From Empedobacter stercoris (GTDB taxonomy: Bacteria; Bacteroidota; Bacteroidia; Flavobacteriales; Weeksellaceae): a stretch of DNA of 64,000 nucleotides. The notes beneath the pieces are model-generated. The model made no database searches. It had not been told where the DNA came from and was given only the letters and a program-made list of their open reading frames with translations. The stretch is taken from positions 558,001-622,000 of the forward strand of contig NZ_CP104209.1 in the NCBI RefSeq assembly GCF_025244765.1. The letters run 5' to 3'. Positions 41,783 to 52,218 of this stretch are shown piece after piece (position 1 is the stretch's first letter; the number at the start of each line of letters is the position of its first letter). Made by a program: the position numbers and the translations under genes.

Positions 41783-42184
41783 CTAAATGAATTCTATTGT
41801 CGTTTCAATTTCGTGACCTTTATCTAAGATTTTGTGTATTGGACAAGAATTTGCAACTTTTAATAATCTTGTTTGCTGTTTTTCATCAAAATCACCTTCG
41901 ATAATTACGTGACGATGAAATGTTATTGGTTCGGTTGTAATCAAATCATAGTTCACATCAACCTCCACTTTTTTGTATGGAAATTCTTTGTGATTCATAT
42001 ACATTTGCAATGTAATCGATGTACAAGAAGCCAAAGCTGCGCCTAACAATTCGCTTGGTTTTGCAGCAGTATCCAAGCCTCCTTTATCAATTGGTTCATC
42101 AACTGTAAATTCGTGCTTACCTGATTTTATTTTTGAAATATAATTTTTATCCGTCGAAGTCGACGTCACATTCACTTCACTCAT
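41783..42184 (-). CDS. OsmC family peroxide/thiol protein
   Basis: 133 residues. The two reactive cysteines are in ASCTSITLQM (about 54) and NSCPIHKIL (about 118), spaced as in OsmC/Ohr, which reduce organic hydroperoxides or bind thiols. Start ATG 42184. It lies 5 nt from the pirin gene end, so both probably form one operon. Confidence 0.92.
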   Translation of the reverse strand: MSEVNVTSTSTDKNYISKIKSGKHEFTVDEPIDKGGLDTAAKPSELLGAALASCTSITLQMYMNHKEFPYKKVEVDVNYDLITTEPITFHRHVIIEGDFDEKQQTRLLKVANSCPIHKILDKGHEIETTIEFI

Positions 42185-42189
42185 TTTAT

Positions 42190-43095
42190 TTATTTTTCGT
42201 TTCCTTTAATTCTTGAATTCTTTTGTGCTTGTGGCATTGGTACATAATCGTCATCTCCTGGTACTTTTGGAAATCGGTGATTCACCCAATCTTCTTTTGC
42301 TTTTTCGATCGTTTCTCTTGAAGAACTCACAAAATTCCAAAAAATAAAATGTTCTTCTGGTAATTCTTCACCTCCAAAAATATAAACCGTTGAACCTGCT
42401 TCAATTTCAAATTCACATAATTTAGCATCTTTGGCAACCAATAATTGTTTCGTCCCATAGGTTTCACCTGCATCTTTTATAGAACCTTCTAAAACATACA
42501 GCGCAGATTCTCCAAAAAGATCTTTTCCTAACGAGACATTGAAGGTGTTTTTCGCTTTAATTTCGATTAAATACATTGGCGAATAAACAGGTACCGCAGA
42601 TTTGTGCTCACCAAATTGCCCCGCAATCAATCTGTAATCTGCATTTTCATCTGACCAAGTTGGTAGTTTTTCTGCATCAACATGTGTGAAACTCGGTTCC
42701 ATATTTTCTAATTCTTTTGGGAGTGCTACCCAAATTTGTAAACCGTGAAGCGTTTTATCTGTTGTACGTAAATATTCGGGTGTACGCTCCGAGTGCACCA
42801 CACCTTTTCCTGCTGTCATCCAATTTACTGCTCCAGGTTTTATCTCCAATTCGGTTCCTAAACTATCGCGATGCATAATGGCCCCTTCGAACAAATACGT
42901 CAAAGTAGACAAACCAATATGAGGATGTGGACCTACATCAAGATTTTGATAATCTTTCAGCTTTGTTGGTCCCATATGGTCGATAAATACAAATGGCCCG
43001 ACATGTCTTTTCTGACGAAAAGGCAATAATCTACCCACTAAAAAGTTGCCAATATCAGCCGCTTTCTCTTCTAAAATTAATCCAACATTAGACAT
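42190..43095 (-). CDS. Pirin family protein (bicupin)
   Basis: 301 residues, two cupin folds. The N-terminal metal motif is in HPHIGLSTLTYLFEGAIMHRDSLG (His and Glu ligands, about 58-81); the second cupin runs to about 260 with EEHFIFWNFVSSSRETIEKAKEDW. Pirins act as quercetinases or redox-responsive regulators; the true role here is not known. The downstream OsmC gene suggests an oxidative-stress context. Confidence 0.92.
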   Translation of the reverse strand: MSNVGLILEEKAADIGNFLVGRLLPFRQKRHVGPFVFIDHMGPTKLKDYQNLDVGPHPHIGLSTLTYLFEGAIMHRDSLGTELEIKPGAVNWMTAGKGVVHSERTPEYLRTTDKTLHGLQIWVALPKELENMEPSFTHVDAEKLPTWSDENADYRLIAGQFGEHKSAVPVYSPMYLIEIKAKNTFNVSLGKDLFGESALYVLEGSIKDAGETYGTKQLLVAKDAKLCEFEIEAGSTVYIFGGEELPEEHFIFWNFVSSSRETIEKAKEDWVNHRFPKVPGDDDYVPMPQAQKNSRIKGNEK

Positions 43096-43170
43096 ATAGT
43101 ATACGTTTTTATTTCATGTAAAATTAGTTTTAATCCTGCTTTTAAAACTTGATTTAAGTTAATAAATAAA

Positions 43171-43199
43171 AAAAGGTTAGCCAATAGCTAACCTCTTTT
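43171..43199. terminator. Terminator downstream of porV
   Basis: AGGTTAGC/GCTAACCT with an ATTG-type loop, A tract on the left giving T tract on the minus strand. Confidence 0.8.
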
Positions 43200-43219
43200 A
43201 TAACTTTATATTAACGATT

Positions 43220-44419
43220 TTAGTAATCGTAACTGTTTTGAGTTTCTCCTCCAAAGTTCCACGCAATACCAAAACGTAATGTATTTTCTAAGGCATTGTT
43301 CGTTTCTGACATTGGAATTAAGTAAGAAGCATTAAATGCAAAAGCATTGTATTTAAGCCCTAAACCTAATGTTAAATGCTGACGATCCCCTTTCATTGGG
43401 CTTTCGTGGAAATAACCTGCACGAATAAATAAAGCATCGTTGTAAGAATACTCTGCACCAACTGAATACGTAATTTCTTTTAATTCTTCGCTTCCTCCTC
43501 CTGGTGCATCACCAAAAGAACTAAAGATACCGTCCATCACACCTTTATTTGGGATGTAACTATTTGTTATATTCCCTTCTTCATCATATTCATATTGAGG
43601 TGTTGGTACTAATAATTTAGAAAACTCTGTTGTGATACCTACTTTATTGTAATCATCAAATTTGAAATCATACCCAACTCCTAAACGTAATGTTGTTGGC
43701 AAATAAGATGCGTTCTCTTCTGAATTTGAATAATCTAATTTAGGACCAATATTAGAAATTTGGAAACCTCCACGTAATTTACCTTCAAAATTATTTGTAT
43801 CCATTGTTTCTGATTGGTAATAACCAGCTAAATCAACCGCGAAAGTATTAGCAGCTTGAACACCTGCTTCATTTACTCCGTTAAATAAGTCTGAACGAAT
43901 AAAACGACCTGTAACTGCCATCGAATAGTTATCTGTTAAACGTAAACCATACGATAAGTCGATTGAGAATTCATTTGGTTTAGCCATACCCGTAGATACA
44001 ACATCTGTTCCGACAAGTTCATTTAGTTCGATTTCACCCATATTGAAATAGTAGATACTTGCACCTAATGTACTACGTTCATCTTGTCCTAAAAAAGTAT
44101 AGTAAGAGGCGTTTAACAAGAAAACATCGTTTGTTAATGAATTCATATATGGCGTATAGGTGAACGCTACTCCAGAGTAATCTGGTGCAAAAGCAAATTT
44201 AGCAGCATTCCAATACTGAGAATAGTTATCCGCCGATGTCGCAACACCTTGATCTCCTAAACCACCTGCACGTGCATCAGGCGAAATTTTTAAGAATGGA
44301 GCTCCCGTTAAAATTGGATTTGATTTTGTATAATCTTTATCTGTATTATTACTTCCTGTATCTTGAGCATAGGTAAAAGCTGATGCTAAAATCAATAAGC
44401 TTGCGGTAATTTTTTTCAT
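43220..44419 (-). CDS. porV: Type IX secretion outer-membrane protein PorV (LptO)
   Basis: 399 residues, signal peptide (about 1-19, ending TYAQ), then a beta-barrel of the FadL-like kind. The conserved PorV segment GAPFLKISPDARAGGLGDQGVATSADNYSQYWNAAKFAF (residues about 38-75) and the repeated aromatic strands to the end are visible. PorV acts as a shuttle that brings cargo from the translocon to the PorU sortase. It follows porU by 33 nt in the same operon, and gldJ is divergent next to porU, the usual flavobacterial order. Confidence 0.92.
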   Translation of the reverse strand: MKKITASLLILASAFTYAQDTGSNNTDKDYTKSNPILTGAPFLKISPDARAGGLGDQGVATSADNYSQYWNAAKFAFAPDYSGVAFTYTPYMNSLTNDVFLLNASYYTFLGQDERSTLGASIYYFNMGEIELNELVGTDVVSTGMAKPNEFSIDLSYGLRLTDNYSMAVTGRFIRSDLFNGVNEAGVQAANTFAVDLAGYYQSETMDTNNFEGKLRGGFQISNIGPKLDYSNSEENASYLPTTLRLGVGYDFKFDDYNKVGITTEFSKLLVPTPQYEYDEEGNITNSYIPNKGVMDGIFSSFGDAPGGGSEELKEITYSVGAEYSYNDALFIRAGYFHESPMKGDRQHLTLGLGLKYNAFAFNASYLIPMSETNNALENTLRFGIAWNFGGETQNSYDY

Positions 44420-44452
44420 TCGTGTTATATTGATTATATTTTTATTTTTCTA

Positions 44453-47400
44453 TTATTTTAAAATAACTAATTTTTCAACTGCTGCTGCTGAACCTTTACA
44501 TACGGTATCGTCAACACCTTTTACATTGACTTTGTAAATATAAACACCTTTTCCTATTTTGTCTCCAAAATCATCCAAACCATCCCATTCTATCGCATAT
44601 TTTCCTGTACGATATCCTTCTCGGAAAGGTTCTGCAGAAACGGTTTGACGTAGTGTTTTGACTAATTTACCCGAAATGGTAAAAATCTGAACCATTACAT
44701 CTAACTCAGAATCACAGTTGTGTTCGAAATGGAAAAAGGTATTCTTTGTAAATGGATTAGGCCAATTTAGTAATTTATCAATATGCAATTGTCCCGTTCC
44801 ATTTTCCATTACTACAAAGTCTAACGTTGCAGTATTCGAATTATTGTTGATGTCCCAAAATTTAAGATTTACGGTATGTTGACCAAGTTCTAAATTTTTT
44901 AATTGATACATAACTTGACCTTTCTGATAATCTTCGAAATCTTTATTGATACAAGGATTTGCATCACCTCCATCATAATATTCGTTTAACACATATGCAT
45001 CTTGAACTTTACCATCTATTGTTGCTACAATATCATGCCCAATACTCGATCCTGTTGCATTAATTCCTGTATTATCAGTTAAACAACCAACCAAATAAGG
45101 CGAACGATCTGTAATTCCACCATTGGCAAAATTTAAATTGTTCATGTATAATTTTCCTTGCGGACGTTCATCATCATTTAAACCTTCTTCGTTAATTCCT
45201 TCCATCGAAACAATTTCTAAAGTAGAGGCGTCTTTTCCATCTTTTTCGTCCCACGCATAAAATTTTAATTTTCGATCTCCTAGCTCGTAATTGATATCTT
45301 TCGGCACATAAAACTGAATCGTAAATTCTCCATTTACTACTTTTCCCGTTCCTTTATAAATTGTTTTATTTTCTGTTTTGAACGTTTTTCCATTATGAGT
45401 AGATTCACTTAACAAGGTTTTTATTTCCTCTTTCTCAAAAAGGCTTACCGCTATTTTTCCTGAAAAAGTATTGTCAATAGAAGTTGAAGTAAGTTGATTG
45501 ACCTTTCCTTTAATCGTTACAAAATCTAAGGCTTGTAATTTTCCTCCTCCTAAAATATCTACACCTTTTTTATTTTCGATACTTAAAATTTCAATCTCTT
45601 GTTGCGGACGATGAATAGCTAACATAGGATCTCCCAAAATACTAACACTTTTGTGATTACGATGAGAAGGAGAATAACTAATTTTAGCTTGATTTAGCGC
45701 TTTTCCTATCGTTTGATTTTCTAAACCATCCTTTTTGAAAAATTCTTGAATCAAATACTGATTCATTGTATCTCCATATCCTGTTCCAATAGGACGGTTT
45801 GTTGTAATCATTGACAATGCCCCTCCATTTATATTTTTCAACATCATTTCACCTGCTGAATTATATTGTGGTAAATCCCAAATCGTAAAATCACAAGTAA
45901 CAGTACATACAATAGGTAATCGCGAATAAGCAGCACTAAAATTAGACAAACCTGTTAATTCTTCTGCGGTAATAATACGTTCTTGTGCCCAACTTCGTGG
46001 ACCTCCATGTCCATAATACATCAAGAAATTAGAGCCTAATTCAATTCCATTTAATATCGCCTGATTAACCGTTGGGTAGCGAACACCTGCCGATGTACCT
46101 TCGGGTTGATGAGCACCTGTGTATATTTTGTTTACCGTATAAATTTGATTTTCTTTTTTAGTAAACTCACCATCAATAGAAACGTCAAAATTTGGAGTAT
46201 TAACATTATCATCGTTATCTGTAACTGCAACAACTTTTGTACGCCAATCTCCATATGAAGTTCCTTTTCCTTGAACTTTATCATAATAAGAAATGATTTT
46301 ATCCACTAAAACTTTCGCTTCTGGAGAATTTGATGCAGGAATTCGACCAACAGCTATATTAAACCAATTTGCATCGTAATTATAAACTCCCTCTACATTA
46401 TTTGATAACATCTTTACATTGTTATCTAACATCGCAAAATAATCATCTGTTGCAATAGCTTCGTTTATATTTGTTGAAGGTTCGTCTGTAAACGTTGGAA
46501 TGTAATTCGTAAAATCTTTTATTCTATTCTTAGGATCATACGTTGTTGCACCAAATAATACTGCGTATTCTAAGTTTGGACTTTGATTATCTTTCAAAAA
46601 CTTTAAAAAATCTCGAATCGCAATTGGATCTTGACTTCCAGATGAAAAATCATTGTAAACTTGGTCTGTTGTTACAACAGCAGTATTTATTTTATCATGT
46701 TCTTTTCTGAAATTTGCCAAACGTTGTGCTTGATCCAAATATTTTGGGTGCGTAATCACAACATAATTTATATCAACTAAACTACGTATATCTTGATTCG
46801 CAACACGACCTACAAATTTTGCATCATTATAAGCATTTTCATCTCGAAAAGCTACAAACTCATTTTGTGGCGAATTCTCAAATTTATAAGAACCGCTTTC
46901 TGGCTGAAGATTTGAAATTTGATGAATATTAGAAACATTCCAAACATTAACATTTGAAGAGTTTTGTAATGTAAATGCATTCATTGGATTAGAATAGTCA
47001 GATAAAAATCTAAACGTAAACTGTTCATTATTATATACTAAATTATCCTTGAAACGAAGTTGTAAATAATCTAAAAAACCTAAACCAGAGGGATTACTTC
47101 CTACAGACGAAACTGAAATATCAATTGTATTTGAGTTTAAAGTAATAGATTTATCATCTTCAGTTCTGTTAAACTCCGAATTTCCTAAACTCCCAGTAAA
47201 TATTTGACCATTAGCATTTATAGAATAATTATTATTAGAATTTTTCCCTACAACAGCGTAACGTAAATATGCTTCACCTCCATTTACAATAGAATTTGCT
47301 TTGAATGTTTTTTTAAAACCATCTTTTAATCCAATATTTTCTCCAACCCAAATTTGTCCAAGACCATTTAGATTAATTGAATCTTTTTCGTGAAATTGTA

Positions 47401-48313
47401 AATGATCAAATGTCGAAAATGTTTTAACAGGTGAACCAGTTAGTGAACTATTTTGCACACGTTTCCCATCACTTCCATTAAAACTTATAAAATAATAGGC
47501 TGATTCATCATATAAATTATAACGAAGTTTTACATTACTTAAAGTTGTGGTATTATCTCTATACCATTGATGCGGACCTTTTGCATAAAATAAAACGTAA
47601 TCATTGTTATCAAAACTTCCGTCATCTCCACCAACAAATTTGATCGGAATTTCATTTAAAGCTCCTTTTCTATCTAAAGTCAAATTTTCCATCAATCGAC
47701 CTTCACCATTTCCATAAATCTTTAAAGATTTCGGATTGAAATTGGTCGGAATTCCATTCTTCGTAAAGAAATTTCTATCTAGTTTAAAAACACCATCTTT
47801 CGAAACTTTTATTTTATACCAATCTCCAGTTTTCAAAACACTTGAAGTTGAATTATCAATAAATCTTGTACCTGATTTTCGTTGAGAAGAAATTGGTTTT
47901 TGTACGATAGAAAACGATTCAATTTTCAGAAATTTATTATTCTGTTTTACAAAAGGAACAACTTTTACAATTAGTTTTTGTTGTCCATTTTTATCATTTA
48001 CATTATATGAAGAAAAATTAATTTTATCTGAAATAGAAGATGTATCCAAATCAATCAATTCGTTTTGTACTTCTCTATATTGTACATTCGTCAATTCAAC
48101 TTCTTGATTAAGTGAATTTAATTCAACCACAAATTCTGGAAGAAAGTATCCCCCAACAAAATAATTATCTTTATTCGAAAAATAAGGCACATTTACCTTA
48201 TTTCCATTCGTCAAAGAAATTGTTTGATTATTCTCCCAATTTATTTTGTAATTTTGACTAAACAATTGAGGAAATTGAAGCAAAGTTGCGACTAAAATAA
48301 AATATTTCTTCAT
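44453..48313 (-). CDS. porU: Type IX secretion C-terminal signal peptidase PorU
   Basis: 1286 residues. Signal peptide about 1-19; a large N-terminal beta region; then the gingipain-type C25 peptidase domain with the catalytic histidine in LMYYGHGGPRSWAQER and the cysteine in PIVCTVTCDF, about 40 residues apart. The protein ends with a type IX-like CTD (LLNWPNPFTKNTFFHFEHNC...YRTGKYAIEWDGLDDFG...YIYKVNVKG). PorU removes C-terminal signals from cargo and attaches A-LPS. It is divergent from gldJ and followed by porV. Confidence 0.94.
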   Translation of the reverse strand: MKKYFILVATLLQFPQLFSQNYKINWENNQTISLTNGNKVNVPYFSNKDNYFVGGYFLPEFVVELNSLNQEVELTNVQYREVQNELIDLDTSSISDKINFSSYNVNDKNGQQKLIVKVVPFVKQNNKFLKIESFSIVQKPISSQRKSGTRFIDNSTSSVLKTGDWYKIKVSKDGVFKLDRNFFTKNGIPTNFNPKSLKIYGNGEGRLMENLTLDRKGALNEIPIKFVGGDDGSFDNNDYVLFYAKGPHQWYRDNTTTLSNVKLRYNLYDESAYYFISFNGSDGKRVQNSSLTGSPVKTFSTFDHLQFHEKDSINLNGLGQIWVGENIGLKDGFKKTFKANSIVNGGEAYLRYAVVGKNSNNNYSINANGQIFTGSLGNSEFNRTEDDKSITLNSNTIDISVSSVGSNPSGLGFLDYLQLRFKDNLVYNNEQFTFRFLSDYSNPMNAFTLQNSSNVNVWNVSNIHQISNLQPESGSYKFENSPQNEFVAFRDENAYNDAKFVGRVANQDIRSLVDINYVVITHPKYLDQAQRLANFRKEHDKINTAVVTTDQVYNDFSSGSQDPIAIRDFLKFLKDNQSPNLEYAVLFGATTYDPKNRIKDFTNYIPTFTDEPSTNINEAIATDDYFAMLDNNVKMLSNNVEGVYNYDANWFNIAVGRIPASNSPEAKVLVDKIISYYDKVQGKGTSYGDWRTKVVAVTDNDDNVNTPNFDVSIDGEFTKKENQIYTVNKIYTGAHQPEGTSAGVRYPTVNQAILNGIELGSNFLMYYGHGGPRSWAQERIITAEELTGLSNFSAAYSRLPIVCTVTCDFTIWDLPQYNSAGEMMLKNINGGALSMITTNRPIGTGYGDTMNQYLIQEFFKKDGLENQTIGKALNQAKISYSPSHRNHKSVSILGDPMLAIHRPQQEIEILSIENKKGVDILGGGKLQALDFVTIKGKVNQLTSTSIDNTFSGKIAVSLFEKEEIKTLLSESTHNGKTFKTENKTIYKGTGKVVNGEFTIQFYVPKDINYELGDRKLKFYAWDEKDGKDASTLEIVSMEGINEEGLNDDERPQGKLYMNNLNFANGGITDRSPYLVGCLTDNTGINATGSSIGHDIVATIDGKVQDAYVLNEYYDGGDANPCINKDFEDYQKGQVMYQLKNLELGQHTVNLKFWDINNNSNTATLDFVVMENGTGQLHIDKLLNWPNPFTKNTFFHFEHNCDSELDVMVQIFTISGKLVKTLRQTVSAEPFREGYRTGKYAIEWDGLDDFGDKIGKGVYIYKVNVKGVDDTVCKGSAAAVEKLVILK

Positions 48314-48471
48314 GTCTGTTAAACGCTATTTTAGCAAATATATTTTCAATCGTAAAATAAAAAAATAATTCTTACGTTAGATACAAGAAATAAAGCATTT
48401 TTTCGTTGTAAGATTAATGTCAAATGCTTTTATTTGCATTAAATTTAATATTTGAAAACCAGAAATATTCT

Positions 48472-50106
48472 ATGAAAATGAATAAAGGACGTATTTTTTC
48501 TCTTGCGCTTGCAGCCATTACAATGAGTGTATTTGTAGGCTGTGCAAGTAGTTCAGGTAAGAAAAAAGGAGGTGGAACAAAAAATTTCACAAGTCGTACA
48601 GGTTGGAAACCAAACGATAGTAAAGGTTGGTTTTTTTCGGGTAAAAAGAAAGAAAACATTAAAGCATGGCCTGGAATGGTTTTCATCGAAGGTGGGTCTT
48701 TTACAATGGGAATCACGAAAGATGATGTGTTACACGACTGGAATAATTCTCCTGTTCGTATGCAAGTAAAATCTTTCTTCATTGGTGAAACTGAGGTTAC
48801 AAACTACGAATACAAAGAATACTTAACTTGGCTAAAAGTTGTTTTCCCACCAGAAGACACGCAGTACAAGGATATCTATAATGGAGCCTTACCAGACGAA
48901 ACGGTATTCAATAATCAATTATCAAGAGATGATTTCTCGACAGAAAATTACTTGTTTTCACCAGAGTTTAGCTACTACCCTGTAGTTGGTATTTCTTGGT
49001 TGCAAGCAGTAAACTATTGTGATTGGTTAACAGATCGTGCTAACGAAAAAGCCTTGATGAACAAAGGAATCTTATCAAAAGATTACTATAATAACGAAGA
49101 ATACAATTACGGAAACAAAACATTCAATGCAGAACAATATAAGTTAGGCGACACGAATGTAAATGAAGCTATTGATTCGACTAAAATTATGAGAGCGAAT
49201 CAAATTAAAACTCAAAACTCTCGTATCCTAAAAGCAAATCGTGCAACAGGTTCTTTAGAAGTTCAACCTTTCCGTTTACCTACTGAGGCTGAATGGGAAT
49301 ATGCAGCTTTAGCTTTACCTGGAAACCGTGAATACAACGAATACAAAGGAAAAGAAGTTGCTCAAAATAATTTAAGAGTAACAAAAGGAGCGCAAAGAGG
49401 TCAATATTTAGATAACTTCAAACAAGGTCGTGGAGATTATTCAGGTATTGGAGGATTTGGAAACGATGGTTCTGCTATTACAAGTGATGTTCGTAAATAT
49501 CCATCAAATGATTTTGGTCTATATGGTATGTTAGGTAACGTTGCAGAATGGGTTTCTGATGTTTATCGTCCAATTATTGACGAAGAAGCAAATGACTTCA
49601 ACTATTACCGTGGTAATGTTTTCAAAACGAATATCGATAACGGAGTTGGCGGATTTGAAAAATATGACGAAACAAACGTAGAATACGATACATTAGACAA
49701 TGGTAAATTAGTTTACAAAGGTTTACCTGGCGCATATAAAAAACAAACACAATACGATTTGACAAATTATCGTGATGGTGATCCTAACTCTTCTCTTAAC
49801 CCAAGAGTTGAAGACGGTAGATCTGCTGATCAGGCGACAGAAGATATGTATAATGCTCCTCAACGTAAATTTACAGTAGACGAAAAAGGTCGCGTTATAT
49901 TAGAAAAAGATACAACAAATCGTACTTCTGATATTTCTGATGAAACACGTGTTGTAAAAGGAGGTTCTTGGAAAGACCCTATCTATTGGATAGATGCTGG
50001 ACAAAGACGTTATTTACACCAAGCAAGTGCAACAAACTGGATTGGTTTCCGTGTAGCTCAAGAATATACAGGTAGCTTCGAATCTAAGCGTAAACGTAGA
50101 GGATAA
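48472..50106 (+). CDS. gldJ: Gliding motility lipoprotein GldJ
   Basis: 544 residues from ATG 48472 (MKMNKGRIFSLALAAITMSVFVGCASS); the lipobox is FVGC. A formylglycine-generating-enzyme-like domain follows (VFIEGGSFTMGITKDD, ETEVTNYEYKEYL, FRLPTEAEWEYAALA, GNVAEWVSDVYRP, VVKGGSWKDP), a fold used here without enzyme activity. GldJ is essential for gliding and type IX secretion in flavobacteria. It is divergent from porU, 158 nt away. Confidence 0.94.
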   Translation: MKMNKGRIFSLALAAITMSVFVGCASSSGKKKGGGTKNFTSRTGWKPNDSKGWFFSGKKKENIKAWPGMVFIEGGSFTMGITKDDVLHDWNNSPVRMQVKSFFIGETEVTNYEYKEYLTWLKVVFPPEDTQYKDIYNGALPDETVFNNQLSRDDFSTENYLFSPEFSYYPVVGISWLQAVNYCDWLTDRANEKALMNKGILSKDYYNNEEYNYGNKTFNAEQYKLGDTNVNEAIDSTKIMRANQIKTQNSRILKANRATGSLEVQPFRLPTEAEWEYAALALPGNREYNEYKGKEVAQNNLRVTKGAQRGQYLDNFKQGRGDYSGIGGFGNDGSAITSDVRKYPSNDFGLYGMLGNVAEWVSDVYRPIIDEEANDFNYYRGNVFKTNIDNGVGGFEKYDETNVEYDTLDNGKLVYKGLPGAYKKQTQYDLTNYRDGDPNSSLNPRVEDGRSADQATEDMYNAPQRKFTVDEKGRVILEKDTTNRTSDISDETRVVKGGSWKDPIYWIDAGQRRYLHQASATNWIGFRVAQEYTGSFESKRKRRG

Positions 50107-50114
50107 ATATCCTT

Positions 50115-50165
50115 TTATATAAATAAGAAAACTCGGTTAATAACCGAGTTTTCTTATTTATATAA
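50115..50165. terminator. 51-nt perfect palindrome, bidirectional terminator
   Basis: Two 25-nt arms (50115-50139 and 50141-50165) are exact reverse complements around a single base. The centre, AAAACTCGGTTA/TAACCGAGTTTT, has the G-C core of a terminator; outer parts are A/T-rich. It lies between the convergent gldJ and GNAT genes. Termination in both directions is the likely role. Confidence 0.8.
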
Positions 50166-50172
50166 TTAGCTT

Positions 50173-50697
50173 TTATTGAGTTAAAGACCAATATGTAAAA
50201 CCATTATGTTCTACTACTTTTTCGAAACCAAGTTTCTTCAAAAGATTAATTGATTTAAAATTATCTGAGAAAGATTTTGCTGTTACCTCTTTCACTATTT
50301 CTTGAGAAAATGCCCATCTAATCAATTCTGTGCACGCTTCCTCTGCATAACCTTTCCTTCTCTCCTCTCTTATTATTCCATAACCAATATCCACATTTTC
50401 ATCCGCTGCATTAAAACCTTTAAAACCTACATCACCAATTATTTCTTTTGTATCCTTTTTAATAATCATCCACGATTCAAACCCCGTAACATAATTATGG
50501 ATTAACAATTTTTGAATAATCTTAGGTATTGTATCCATCATATCTTGATCGGGCCAATCTTTTCCTTTTAGAAACCCCTTCTCTTCTAAAATACGATAAT
50601 CATTGTACAACATATCTTCGCAAATATCAATTGTAAATGGCACGAGAAGCAAACGTTCTGTTTCTAATTTATCTATAGTAATCTCTTTTATTTTCAT
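50173..50697 (-). CDS. GNAT family N-acetyltransferase (RimJ/RimL-like)
   Basis: 174 residues with the GNAT fold of the RimJ/L group: N-terminal LETERLLLVPFTIDI, IGDVGFKGF, then motif A in VDIGYGIIREERRKGYAEEACTELIRWAF (about 106-135, R-x-x-G-x-A binds acetyl-CoA), and NLLKKLGFEKV near the end. Substrate unknown. Confidence 0.88.
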   Translation of the reverse strand: MKIKEITIDKLETERLLLVPFTIDICEDMLYNDYRILEEKGFLKGKDWPDQDMMDTIPKIIQKLLIHNYVTGFESWMIIKKDTKEIIGDVGFKGFNAADENVDIGYGIIREERRKGYAEEACTELIRWAFSQEIVKEVTAKSFSDNFKSINLLKKLGFEKVVEHNGFTYWSLTQ

Positions 50698-50839
50698 TCT
50701 TTAATTAAAATGCAAGCAGTAATTTTTCAATATAACAATTAAACCAGATAAATAAACTACACCAAGATTTATCTCATCAAATATTTTGCAATTATCGTAA
50801 AATACTTCCTTTAAATCACAAAAACGATTCAATAAATTT

Positions 50840-50847
50840 TATATTTG
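50840..50847 (+). promoter_or_regulatory. -7 element TATATTTG upstream of murF
   Basis: Exact TAnnTTTG match 71 nt before the start codon; a clear -33 TTTG at the right spacing is not seen. The 220-nt gap to the GNAT gene otherwise holds only AT-rich sequence. Confidence 0.35.
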
Positions 50848-50918
50848 TACAGAACAATAACAATTATTTCTTTGTCAATTTTGCAAAAGAAATTTATCTT
50901 CTATTTTATTTAGATTAC

Positions 50919-52199
50919 ATGAATACAGCAGAAATATTCGAACAATTTCTAAAATCGAAAAACGTTACGACAGATACACGTAACATCTCAAAAGATTGTA
51001 TCTTTTTTGCTTTAAAAGGGGCAAATTTCAACGGAAATACATTTGCACAAGAAGCTATAAATCAAGGTGCAATGTTGGCAATTGTAGATGAAAAAGAATA
51101 TGAAAATAACAGTCAAAATATTTTTTTAGTTCACAATGCTTTAGAAACTCTACAAGACTTAGCAAGAATGTACCGAAAACACCTTCAAATTCCATTTATT
51201 GGTTTAACAGGTTCTAATGGAAAAACAACAACAAAAGAATTAATTTCGGCTGTTTTGAAGGAAAAGTTTAAAACGCATTATACATTCGGAAATTTGAATA
51301 ACCACATTGGTGTTCCTTTAACGATATTATCTATTCCAGAAGATACAGAAATCGCTGTAATTGAAATGGGTGCAAATCATCAAAAGGAAATAGAATTGTT
51401 AGCCTCTATTTCTCAACCTGATTTCGGTTATATCACCAACTTTGGAAAAGCTCATTTAGAAGGTTTCGGTGGAATTGAAGGCGTGATTAAAGGAAAATCT
51501 GAATTGTATGATTTTCTTAGAGCAAATAAAAAAACTGCATTTGTCAATTATAACGATCCTATTCAAGTAGAAAAAACTGGCGATATTAACCGAATCACTT
51601 TTTCTGATCAGAATAATACAGATGTACAAATCGAATTAATCGAAAACAAAACGGAATACCTTGCTGTTAAATACAAAAATTTAGATATTCATTCTCATTT
51701 GACTGGAAATTATAATTTTAGTAACATTTCATGTGCGATTGCTATTGGTCAATATTTTGGAATAGATGCTGAATCAATCAAAAATGGAATCGAAAATTAC
51801 TTTCCTTCAAATAATCGTTCGCAAATTATCAATAAAGAAAATTATAAAATTGTGATGGATGCTTATAATGCAAATCCAAGTAGTATGGAAGCTTCACTCA
51901 ATAATTTTGTCAAATTTGAAGGTTCTAAAACAATTATAATTGGTGATATGTTCGAGCTTGGTGATGAAGCTAAGACAGAACATCAACGTGTTTTAGACTT
52001 GGCTGAACGTTTAAACTTTGATCAAATCTTTATTTTAGGACATCATTTTTCTGAAACAATTACAACAAATCCGAACGTTAAAAAATTTGAAGATCGCAAA
52101 GCTTTCGAAAAATACTTGATTGATAATCCTATTAAAACTAAAAATATTTTAATAAAAGGTTCTCATGGCATGAGACTTGACTTACTTGAGAATATCTAA
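50919..52199 (+). CDS. murF: UDP-N-acetylmuramoyl-tripeptide--D-Ala-D-Ala ligase
   Basis: 426 residues. ATP-binding GLTGSNGKTTTKELI (about 97-110), TFGNLNNHIGVPLT, IEMGANHQKEI, and the C-terminal MDAYNANPSSMEASLNNF are all MurF signatures. It adds D-Ala-D-Ala to the muropeptide precursor in the cytoplasm. The start is ATG 50919. It is followed by a small secreted protein gene whose start lies 19 nt after its stop. Confidence 0.95.
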   Translation: MNTAEIFEQFLKSKNVTTDTRNISKDCIFFALKGANFNGNTFAQEAINQGAMLAIVDEKEYENNSQNIFLVHNALETLQDLARMYRKHLQIPFIGLTGSNGKTTTKELISAVLKEKFKTHYTFGNLNNHIGVPLTILSIPEDTEIAVIEMGANHQKEIELLASISQPDFGYITNFGKAHLEGFGGIEGVIKGKSELYDFLRANKKTAFVNYNDPIQVEKTGDINRITFSDQNNTDVQIELIENKTEYLAVKYKNLDIHSHLTGNYNFSNISCAIAIGQYFGIDAESIKNGIENYFPSNNRSQIINKENYKIVMDAYNANPSSMEASLNNFVKFEGSKTIIIGDMFELGDEAKTEHQRVLDLAERLNFDQIFILGHHFSETITTNPNVKKFEDRKAFEKYLIDNPIKTKNILIKGSHGMRLDLLENI

Positions 52200-52218
52200 T
52201 TGTAAAATGCTACTACCT

